DNA of 21,255 bases, taken from contig JAPPNT010000220.1 in the NCBI GenBank assembly GCA_028873745.1, positions 475 through 21,729 of the forward strand, given 5' to 3'. Positions within the stretch are counted from its first letter, which is position 1. Each line of letters begins with the position of its first letter. The notes under the pieces are model-generated. The model made no database searches. It saw nothing but the letters and a program-made list of their open reading frames with translations, and was not told the DNA's origin. This DNA is from Chloroflexota bacterium (GTDB lineage: Bacteria > Chloroflexota > Dehalococcoidia > Lucifugimonadales > UBA1127). This document shows, in pieces, positions 14,327 through 20,388 of this stretch. The translations under genes were made by a program, and so were the position numbers.

Positions 14327-15466
14327 ATGGAAAATCAGGCCCCGTCGCTCCGCTTCTTCGACAACCGCGAAAAATACCTGCAGTTCGTGTCCACCTGCAA
14401 TGAGAAGCAGATCATCGCCCGCCGCGTCGCTATGGACATCCGCTATCTCCAGCCCGTCCAGCCGGCGCTCCGCGTGTTCGACGCCGGCATGGGCGACGCC
14501 ACCGTCCTCACCCGCCTTATGCGCCACCTTCACCAGCGCTTCCCCACCGTGCCCTTCCTCGTCGTCGGCAAGGAGATCAGCCACGAGGACGTCCGCCTCA
14601 GCCTCGAGCGCATGGGCGACCGCCTGAGCGAGCACCCCCAGACGGTGCTCGCCGTCACCAACATGCTCTACACAGAGGCGCCCTACCTCTGGCCCTCGTC
14701 GGAGGAGAAGCAGGCGCGCATCAACTGGATGGAAGTCGCCTTTGAGGGCAATACCGCCTACGAGTTCGACGAGCAGATCCGCGATCTCCTGCCCCTCGTG
14801 CGCGAGTGGTGGCAGACGCGGCCCAGCGAGCGGACGGGCAATCCCGTCTATGCCGCCCCCTCCGTCCTGATCATCTACCGCAAGGACCAGGAGTGGCCGC
14901 TGGCTCCCGTCATCCCGCAGCGCGGCGGCGAGGGCCTCGCCTACGACCTCATGCTGGCCGCGCAGCCCTTCCGCGCCACCCAGCCGGCACCGGCGAAGAT
15001 CCGGACCGTCCTCGCTCCCCTCGCCCGCGCCCTTGCGCCCGGCGGCAGCATGGTCGTCGTGCAGTCGACGGGCAAGGACCCCGGCATGGAGATCATCCGC
15101 ACCCTCTGGCCCGACGAGGACCCCTTCCGCACCCCGCGCTTCGACTTGATGCGGGAGCTCCGCACCCAGCTCGGCGAGTCCAACTCTGACCTGCGTTTTC
15201 TCAGCTACCCGGACTCCCGCGCCGAGTTTCGCTACGAGCTCCAGCTCCAGCCGGAGGAGGTCGAGAGCAACATCGGCACCTCCGCGCTGCTGGCGGCCTG
15301 GAACGCCGCCACCTACGTCGCGCAGACGGACGATGACCGCCTCCGGGACGCCATGACCCGCGGCGACTACCTCGACGTGACGCAGTCGGTCCTCCAAAAG
15401 TACAACGGCCTCTGGTTCACCGATGAGTCCTTCCTCATCTCCAGGGCCCCAGCGGAGGCGATGTAA
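14327..15466 (+). CDS. SAM-dependent methyltransferase-like protein of unknown substrate
   Basis: This 379-residue protein has a Rossmann-type SAM-binding start: ALRVFDAGMGDATVLTRLM (47-65) as motif I with Asp52 and the G-x-G at 54-56, VVGKEISHED (79-88) ending the second strand, and ALAPGGSMVVVQS (235-247) as a late strand motif. Between them is a long insert (about 115-225) rich in Trp, Pro and Arg that I do not recognise. The start is the ATG at 14327, with GGGGGAGG 10-12 bases before it; the frame is open further back but overlaps metF. Its stop overlaps the next ATG as TAATG, so translation is coupled to the homocysteine methyltransferase. Whether it methylates a small molecule or accompanies the folate/methionine steps cannot be read from sequence. 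Confidence 0.85.
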   Translation: MENQAPSLRFFDNREKYLQFVSTCNEKQIIARRVAMDIRYLQPVQPALRVFDAGMGDATVLTRLMRHLHQRFPTVPFLVVGKEISHEDVRLSLERMGDRLSEHPQTVLAVTNMLYTEAPYLWPSSEEKQARINWMEVAFEGNTAYEFDEQIRDLLPLVREWWQTRPSERTGNPVYAAPSVLIIYRKDQEWPLAPVIPQRGGEGLAYDLMLAAQPFRATQPAPAKIRTVLAPLARALAPGGSMVVVQSTGKDPGMEIIRTLWPDEDPFRTPRFDLMRELRTQLGESNSDLRFLSYPDSRAEFRYELQLQPEEVESNIGTSALLAAWNAATYVAQTDDDRLRDAMTRGDYLDVTQSVLQKYNGLWFTDESFLISRAPAEAM

Positions 15467-16341
15467 TGGCAACCCTGATGGAGCGCCTCGCGACGGGCCG
15501 TGTCATGGTGTCCGACGGTGCCACGTGGACGTACCTGCAGCAGAACGGCCTCGAGTCTTGGCAGTGCGCCGAGGAGTTCAACGTCACCAACGGCCCCGTG
15601 GTCCAGGGCATGGCCGCCGCCTACCTCGACGCCGGCGCCGAGATGGTGCTCACCAACACCTTCGGCGGCAACCGCTACAGCCTCGGCAAGTACGGTTTCG
15701 GCGACCGCGTGGCGGAGTTCAACCGGGAGGCGGCCCAGCACGCCAGGTCGCAGGCGGGGGCGGGACGCTACGTCGTCGGCTCCGTCGGCCCCCTCGGCGA
15801 GTTTCCTCTGCCCCTCGGCCGCGTGCACCCGGACGAGATGCGGGACGCCTACGCCGAGCAGGTGGTCGCCCTCGCGGAGGGGGGCGTCGACGCCGTCTTG
15901 TTCGAGACCCTGCGCGTGGTGCAGGAGGCGGAGATCGCCATAGCGGCGGCGAAGGAGCACACGGACCTGCCCATCATGGCCAGCATGGTCTTCGACCGCG
16001 GCGACGACGGCTTCATCACCATCATGGGTCTGTCGCCCGCGGAGGCGATGGAGCGCCTGCAGCAGGCCGGCGCCGACGTGGTGGGCGCCAACTGCGGCAA
16101 CGGCGTCGAGGACATGGTCGCCGTCGCCCGCGAAATCCGCAGCGCCTCCAGCGCCTACACCATCATCCACTCCAACGCGGGCATCCCGTCCATCAGAGAC
16201 GCGGACATCGTCTACCCGGAGTCGCCGGAGTACATGGCCCCGCACTTCGCGGAGCTGGCGCGCATGGGCGTCAGCATCGTCGGCGGCTGCTGCGGAACCG
16301 GCCCCGAGCACATCCGCGCCCTGACGGCGGCCTTGCGCTAG
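15466..16341 (+). CDS. Homocysteine S-methyltransferase-domain protein
   Basis: This 291-residue protein is a stand-alone homocysteine-binding barrel like MmuM, betaine-homocysteine methyltransferase and the first domain of MetH. The zinc cysteines are present: Cys210 in VGANCGNG and Cys275-Cys276 in VGGCCGTGPEHI. GATWTYLQQNG (18-28) and LTNTFGGNR (62-70) match the N-terminal family blocks. It lacks the folate, cobalamin and reactivation domains of MetH, so the methyl donor could be S-methylmethionine, betaine or a corrinoid/folate partner encoded elsewhere. Translation starts at the TAATG overlap with the preceding gene. Being third in an operon with metF favours a methyl-THF-linked role. 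Its TAG stop shares the tetranucleotide CTAG with the stop of the convergent dehydrogenase. Confidence 0.93.
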   Translation: MATLMERLATGRVMVSDGATWTYLQQNGLESWQCAEEFNVTNGPVVQGMAAAYLDAGAEMVLTNTFGGNRYSLGKYGFGDRVAEFNREAAQHARSQAGAGRYVVGSVGPLGEFPLPLGRVHPDEMRDAYAEQVVALAEGGVDAVLFETLRVVQEAEIAIAAAKEHTDLPIMASMVFDRGDDGFITIMGLSPAEAMERLQQAGADVVGANCGNGVEDMVAVAREIRSASSAYTIIHSNAGIPSIRDADIVYPESPEYMAPHFAELARMGVSIVGGCCGTGPEHIRALTAALR

Positions 16342-17405
16342 AACTCGACGATAGCCCGACCCGCGATCTGCCCGTTGCGGAGCGCCTCGCACGCCTCGTT
16401 GATCTGCTCCAGGCGGTAGCGCTGCGTGACCATCAGGTCCAGCGGCAACTTGCCCTCCTGGAACCACCGCACCAGCATCGGGAAGTCCCGGTCCGGCACG
16501 CTGCACCCGCCCGGCGCACCCCGGTAGACGTTGCCCCGGAAGAGGTTGAACGGCGCGATCTGCGGCGCCTCGCCGTGCGGCACCCCGCCGAGCACCCCCG
16601 TGCCCCCCACGCGCGCCCCCCCCCGCCCGGGCCGCGTCATCAGCAGCGCCTGCTCGATCGTCTTGCCGATGCCGATGGCGTCAAAGGCGAACTCGACGCC
16701 GCCGTTGGTCATCGCCGCCACCTCGGCCACCGCGTCGGTCTCCGACGCGAGGACGCCGTGCGTCGCGCCGAACTGCCGCGCGAACTCCAGCTTCTCGGCC
16801 GTCAGGTCCACGGCGATAACCGGGTACGCGCCGACGTTGGCGCACGCCTGGATGATGCTCAGGCCGACGCCGCCCGCGCCGATGATGGCGCACGAGGTGT
16901 TCGGCCGCACCATCGCCGCGTTGATGGCCGCACCGCAGCCCGTCATCACCGCGCAGCCAATGACGGACGTCACGTCCGTCGGCACGCCCGGGTCGAGCGG
17001 CACCACCATCTGCTCGTCCACCACAACCGTTTCCGCCCACGTGAAGGTGCCCGTCGCTACCGGCGCGCCGAAGTTGACTGTCGCGCCCTTGTACGTCACG
17101 ATGGCCGGCGTCGGCGCGGGAATGGTGGGCGACGCCCCTCGCGGCACCCACGTCACCATGACGTTGTCGCCCTCCCGCACGTGCGTCACCGCGCTGCCCA
17201 CGGCGGCGACCACGCCGGTCGACTCGTGGCCGAGCACCAGCGGCACGTTGGCGTTCGGCCTGTCGAGCTCGTGCAGCTGCGAGTGGCACACCCCCGTCGC
17301 GAACTGCCTGACGACGACGTGGGTCGGGCCAGGGTCCGGCAGGTCAATATCATCGATGACCATGGGCTTGCCCTGTTCGAGATATAGGGCGGCGGGCGTC
17401 TTCAT
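16338..17405 (-). CDS. Zinc-dependent alcohol dehydrogenase (MDR family), structural zinc site absent
   Basis: This 355-residue medium-chain dehydrogenase should oxidise alcohols or reduce aldehydes with NAD. Catalytic-zinc residues are Cys40 (GVCHSQLHE), His60-Glu61 (LGHEST) and Cys151 (GCAVMTGCG). The cofactor fold shows GAGGVG (176-181) with Asp200 at the end of the second strand, indicating NAD over NADP. Between about residues 85 and 110 typical zinc ADHs carry a four-cysteine structural-zinc loop; here the stretch WVPRGASPTIPAPTP has no cysteine. The start is the ATG at 17405 with GGAGG upstream; the 60 extra in-frame codons are low-complexity shadow sequence. It lies downstream of the NTF2/PPOX gene behind a hairpin and converges on the homocysteine methyltransferase with overlapping stops. 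Confidence 0.92.
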   Translation of the reverse strand: MKTPAALYLEQGKPMVIDDIDLPDPGPTHVVVRQFATGVCHSQLHELDRPNANVPLVLGHESTGVVAAVGSAVTHVREGDNVMVTWVPRGASPTIPAPTPAIVTYKGATVNFGAPVATGTFTWAETVVVDEQMVVPLDPGVPTDVTSVIGCAVMTGCGAAINAAMVRPNTSCAIIGAGGVGLSIIQACANVGAYPVIAVDLTAEKLEFARQFGATHGVLASETDAVAEVAAMTNGGVEFAFDAIGIGKTIEQALLMTRPGRGGARVGGTGVLGGVPHGEAPQIAPFNLFRGNVYRGAPGGCSVPDRDFPMLVRWFQEGKLPLDLMVTQRYRLEQINEACEALRNGQIAGRAIVEF

Positions 17406-17443
17406 CGCGTCCTCCAATGCTCGTCGTGCGGCTGCCAAATGCA

Positions 17444-17480
17444 GGGCCGCCCTGCGGCTGTGCGCCGGGCAGGGCGGCCC
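17444..17480 (-). terminator. Terminator-like hairpin after the NTF2/PPOX gene
   Basis: GGGCCGCCCTG (17444-17454) is perfectly inverted at 17470-17480, an 11-bp GC stem with a 15-nt loop, 20 bp past the stop at 17501. On the minus strand it is followed by TGCATTTGG, with only three consecutive T. I see no promoter between it and the dehydrogenase ATG, so partial read-through into the dehydrogenase is likely. Confidence 0.6.
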
Positions 17481-17500
17481 ATGTGGTTCTTGAGGGGCGC

Positions 17501-18292
17501 TTACCGGCGGAAGCGCACGCGGCCGCTGGGCGTTGCGCCGTCCGCGGTGTCCAGCTCGATGATGACTGCCGCGCCGGTGGTCCATGACTCGTGGTTTCGC
17601 TCCACCTCCGGCGTCTCATCGAAGATGCGCTTGCGCTCCTCGTCGTCCTCCTCGATGCGCGCCTTGCCGGTGAAGATCAGCGTGGAGCGCGTCGGGTTGT
17701 CGCGGTAGAGCAGCGACATGTTGGGGTTGGTCTTGATGGCGTCCGCCAGACCGGACTCCTTCCGGGCCCAGATGCTCAACGCCTGCCCGCCGTAAGCCCG
17801 GACGCTGCCCCGCAGTGAGAGCTTCGGCTTGCCGTCGGCGTCCACGTAGCTGACGGAGAGGGGCGTGTCGTTGAAGAGGGCGTTGTTGACGGCCTCGCAC
17901 ACGAAGTCCGGGAGCTCGCTGACCTCGAACAGCTCCGTGCCGACGACGTTCTCCTGGTCAACGCGGCTGATCTTGTCCGCGTCGTTGAAGGCGAAGGTCA
18001 GGTTGACCTTCGAGGGGCCCGCGCCGACGGGCTGCATCGTGCCGCGCACCACCACGCTGCCGTTCTCCTCGACCGGGTCGGGCCAGTTGCCCTTGCGGTA
18101 CACGGGCGTCAGGGGCCAGATGCCCGTGATGTGCTCCAGCGCCTCGTCGTAGCCGTCGAAGGTGCGGTTGCCCACCTGCACGACGATGTCCTGGGCGAGG
18201 TGGGAGGCCGCATCGTCCGCCGCGCCCCGGTCGCCGGTGGCCAGCGCCTTGGTGTAGGCCGCCGCTGCCGCCAATCGTTCCTGCGTTGCCAT
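17501..18292 (-). CDS. NTF2-like/pyridoxamine 5'-phosphate oxidase-like fusion protein
   Basis: This 263-residue protein joins two domains. Residues 1 to about 118 look like a SnoaL/NTF2-like cone-shaped domain: an N-terminal helix, AQDIVVQVGNRTFDGYDEALEHI (33-55) and VNLTFAFNDADKISRVDQEN. Residues from about 125 to 250 look like a PPOX split-barrel: VCEAVNNALFNDTPLSVSYV, then PKLSLRGSVRAYGGQALSIW (156-175) and YRDNPTRSTLIFTGKARI (196-213). PPOX-like proteins bind FMN, F420 or heme; the cofactor here is not certain. The start is the ATG at 18292 with AAGGAGTGA upstream. It has a good promoter, a leader hairpin and its own terminator-like hairpin. Function is likely redox chemistry on a small molecule, with the NTF2 domain supplying the pocket (inference). 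Confidence 0.86.
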   Translation of the reverse strand: MATQERLAAAAAYTKALATGDRGAADDAASHLAQDIVVQVGNRTFDGYDEALEHITGIWPLTPVYRKGNWPDPVEENGSVVVRGTMQPVGAGPSKVNLTFAFNDADKISRVDQENVVGTELFEVSELPDFVCEAVNNALFNDTPLSVSYVDADGKPKLSLRGSVRAYGGQALSIWARKESGLADAIKTNPNMSLLYRDNPTRSTLIFTGKARIEEDDEERKRIFDETPEVERNHESWTTGAAVIIELDTADGATPSGRVRFRR

Positions 18293-18310
18293 GATGTCAC
18301 TCCTTTCGCG

Positions 18311-18342
18311 CAGCCGGGAAACACGCATAGATAGCCCGGCTG
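18311..18342 (-). promoter_or_regulatory. Leader hairpin before the NTF2/PPOX ribosome binding site
   Basis: CAGCCGGG (18311-18318) pairs with CCCGGCTG (18335-18342) over a 16-nt loop. It falls inside the predicted leader, a few bases before AAGGAG. It could stabilise the leader or modulate translation. No known riboswitch class is recognised. Confidence 0.35.
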
Positions 18343-18362
18343 AATGCTTCCTCAGTACAGCG

Positions 18363-18391
18363 ATGCTACCCAAAGGCGCGTAGGGGGTCAA
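18363..18391 (-). promoter_or_regulatory. Sigma70-type promoter for the NTF2/PPOX gene
   Basis: On the minus strand TTGACC (18391-18386), a 17-base spacer and TAGCAT (18368-18363) form a good promoter in the 159-bp gap after the second MFS gene. Transcription near 18356 would give a leader of about 64 nt. Confidence 0.55.
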
Positions 18392-18451
18392 GTCCTGGAT
18401 GAGGATAACTCGTATCCGCCATCGAGCCGCCTGTCCGTCGACCGTGCCAAC

Positions 18452-19717
18452 CTACAAGCGGCTCTGAGCTGCCACGCCCCGCTCCCGCCCAATCGCCCGC
18501 ACCTGTGGGTCGCGGGTCACGCCCGCTAGGGCGATGGCGCACGCGATGCCGCCGTTGATGGCGACGGCCAGCGGCGCCGTGATGGCGTTCGCCAGGAAGC
18601 CCACCTGCATCGAGCCCATCGGTTGCGCGAGGGTGTACGTCATGCCCCAGATGCCCATGACACGGCCCCGGTACTCATTGGGCACCTCCAGGTGCAGAAT
18701 GCTCTGGCCGATGACCACGAAGAGCTCGTTTCCGGCGGCCGAGAGAAACTCCATCGCGAGCAGCAGCGCGTACCACGGCGAAAGCGCGAAAACGATTACC
18801 GCGCCGCCAAACGACAGCGCGCTGCCGGCCAGCACCCCGCCCTTGTTGCGGATGCCGCCCAGCGAGCCGCCCAACAGCGCGCCCGCCATGCCGCCAACGC
18901 CGCCTGCGGCGTAGATGTAGCCGATGGCCGAGCCGGATGCCTCGCCGAAGAGCTTGTCGGCGAAGACGGGCGCGAGGATGACGTGGGAGCCGGCAAAGAA
19001 GGCATTCGTCATGCTGGTGCCGATGATGAGGAAGAAGATGCGGTGGTTTCGGACGAATATCAGCCCGTCCTTCAGGTCCTGCAGGCCGTTGGCCCCCTGT
19101 GCCCGCTTGATGTCCCGGGGGCGCGTCAGGAAGACCATGAAGCAGTAGATGAAGCTGCCCATCGCGACGATGTACAGCGCGACGCCCGCCCCCTGCATCG
19201 GAACGCCGAGGTAGTCGATGAGGTAGCCAGCGAGGACCGGCGCGAAAATGCGCGCGCCGGGGTGGATGGCCGAGTTCAGCCCGACGGCGCTCGACATGTG
19301 CCGGTGGTCGATGAGGCTGGGGAAAATTGCCTGCCGCGACGCCTGCTGGAATGACTGCACCGCGCCCACGGCAAACACCAGCGCGAGCACCTGCCACACC
19401 TGGATGTTTCCGGAGTAGGTGAGGGTGGCGAAGATGGTCCAGATGACCCCGACGATGGCGATGGTGATGGTAAGCAGCTTGCGCTGGCTGAACTTGTCCG
19501 CGGCGATGCCGCCGGCCAGCCCGAGGACCGTCGCGGGCGCCGCCCGTGCGAGCCCCAGCAGCCCAAGCTGCAGCGCGGAGCCCGTCAGCTCGAAGATGAG
19601 CCATGCCTGGACGGTGATGGAGATCTGCTGGCCAATGACCGACATGAAGTTGCCGGTCCAGTAGAGGCGAAAGTCCCGGTGCTGAAGCGCCTGGATGACC
19701 GCCAGTCTCTCGGCGAT
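18452..19717 (-). CDS. MFS transporter (MFS_3 type), apparent ATC start
   Basis: This polytopic exporter has 421 residues if begun at the ATC codon 19717-19715, or 397 from the first ATG at 19645. It shows the MFS_3 opening ALQHRDFRLYWTGNF, then VQAWLIFELTGSALQLGLLG, motif A as GIAADKFSQRK and about twelve hydrophobic segments; RGRVMGIWGMTYTLAQPMG is typical of the later half. The conserved opening and much of helix 1 lie upstream of the ATG, and the frame back to the stop near 19783 holds no ATG, GTG or TTG. GGAGG (19726-19730) stands 8 bases before the ATC. Either ATC is used, or it is a sequencing change from ATG, or a shortened protein is made. Substrate unknown; family members export drugs or siderophores. 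Confidence 0.88.
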   Translation of the reverse strand: MAERLAVIQALQHRDFRLYWTGNFMSVIGQQISITVQAWLIFELTGSALQLGLLGLARAAPATVLGLAGGIAADKFSQRKLLTITIAIVGVIWTIFATLTYSGNIQVWQVLALVFAVGAVQSFQQASRQAIFPSLIDHRHMSSAVGLNSAIHPGARIFAPVLAGYLIDYLGVPMQGAGVALYIVAMGSFIYCFMVFLTRPRDIKRAQGANGLQDLKDGLIFVRNHRIFFLIIGTSMTNAFFAGSHVILAPVFADKLFGEASGSAIGYIYAAGGVGGMAGALLGGSLGGIRNKGGVLAGSALSFGGAVIVFALSPWYALLLAMEFLSAAGNELFVVIGQSILHLEVPNEYRGRVMGIWGMTYTLAQPMGSMQVGFLANAITAPLAVAINGGIACAIALAGVTRDPQVRAIGRERGVAAQSRL

Positions 19718-19766
19718 GGCGTTGACCTCCGTTGTGCGGGCGTCGTCGCTCCGCGGGGCCTCTTCT

Positions 19767-19806
19767 GAGTAGGGCGAATCCTACTCCCGATGGGGTCGTC
19801 CGTCCA
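19767..19806 (-). promoter_or_regulatory. Possible promoter with overlapping inverted repeat for the second MFS gene
   Basis: On the minus strand TGGACG (19806-19801) and TAGGAT (19783-19778) are 17 bases apart, a modest promoter match. The inverted repeat GAGTAGG/CCTACTC (19767-19773 with 19780-19786, 6-nt centre) covers the -10 box and the start region, where a repressor could bind. Exporters of this class are often controlled by local repressors, but no regulator gene is adjacent. Transcription from about 19771 would leave room for the GGAGG site before the ATC codon. Confidence 0.35.
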
Positions 19807-19849
19807 CTTGACAGGCGCGAGACGCCCACCGGGAGACTGAATGAGAGGG

Positions 19850-20272
19850 CTAGCGGTCTGCGAGCCGGTCGCGGAGCTGGGAATCCTGTTCCCGGAGCTC
19901 CTCCGTGAACGCCGCGCCGAAGTCCTCCGGCTCGTACAACGGCCGGATCTCGAGGTCGCTGGGGCCGGGCATGGGGTTGGGAGCGCGCTTCGCCCACTCG
20001 ATCGCCTCGTCCATGTCCTTGACCTGCCAGATCCAGTAGCCGGCGACAAGCTCGTTGGGGCTGGCGAAGGGGCCGTTGACGACGGTGCGGCTGTCGCCGT
20101 CGAAGGTGATGCGGACTCCCTGGGACGTCGGCTTGAAGCCGTCGCCGTCGAGCATGATGCCCGCGTTGACCAGCTCCTCGTTGTAGGCGCCCATGGCCGC
20201 GATGAGCTCGGTGGAGGGCATGAAGCCCGCCTCACTATCCGCCGTGGCCTTCACCAGAACGACAACGCGCAT
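19850..20272 (-). CDS. YciI/DGPF-domain-like protein
   Basis: This 140-residue protein matches the YCII-related (DGPF) ferredoxin-like fold: MRVVVLVKATADSEAG at the start, AYNEELVNAGIMLDGDGFKPTS in the helix-turn region (29-50), then VRITFDGDSRTVVNGPFA (53-70) with the DGPF-like NGPF and GYWIWQVKDMDEAIEWAKRAP (78-98). Family members are small, often dimeric, and have been linked to dehydrochlorination-like or regulatory chemistry; most are uncharacterised. The C-terminal 30 residues are charged and helical and extend past the usual domain. GGAGGG precedes the ATG at 20272. It lies between the Rieske oxygenase gene and the MFS gene on the same strand, separated from the former by a strong palindrome. 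Confidence 0.88.
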   Translation of the reverse strand: MRVVVLVKATADSEAGFMPSTELIAAMGAYNEELVNAGIMLDGDGFKPTSQGVRITFDGDSRTVVNGPFASPNELVAGYWIWQVKDMDEAIEWAKRAPNPMPGPSDLEIRPLYEPEDFGAAFTEELREQDSQLRDRLADR

Positions 20273-20302
20273 GGCAGTTTCCCTCCGTGCCTGGGATGTG
20301 CA

Positions 20303-20348
20303 AGCGGGCCGCTCGCCCTCCGGTTTCCCTCAGGACGAACGGCCCGCT
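20303..20348. repeat. Dispersed palindromic repeat, copy 4 (17-bp stem)
   Basis: AGCGGGCCGCTCGCCCT (20303-20319) is inverted at 20332-20348 with two differences; both become G-U wobbles only in a minus-strand transcript. The centre CCGGTTTCCCTC closely matches the copy at 7554 (CAGATTTCCCTC). It lies 40 bp 3' of the Rieske gene and would end its transcript in a strong hairpin, followed by only a weak T content. Confidence 0.75.
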
Positions 20349-20388
20349 CTTCCCTTCTGTTGAAGAAGCGGCCCGTTACCGCACCGGA

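Noticed and set aside
15423..17387. 654-codon plus-strand open frame across the homocysteine methyltransferase and the dehydrogenase
   Set aside because: It is a different frame of the first gene and antisense to the second; composition is Arg/Pro/Gly-rich without motifs, while both real genes have intact family signatures and ribosome binding sites.
18675..19997. Frameshifted longer version of the second MFS gene from an overlapping frame
   Set aside because: That frame is low-complexity and has no transporter features; the conserved N-terminal sequence continues in the transporter's own frame back to the ATC codon, so no frameshift is needed.
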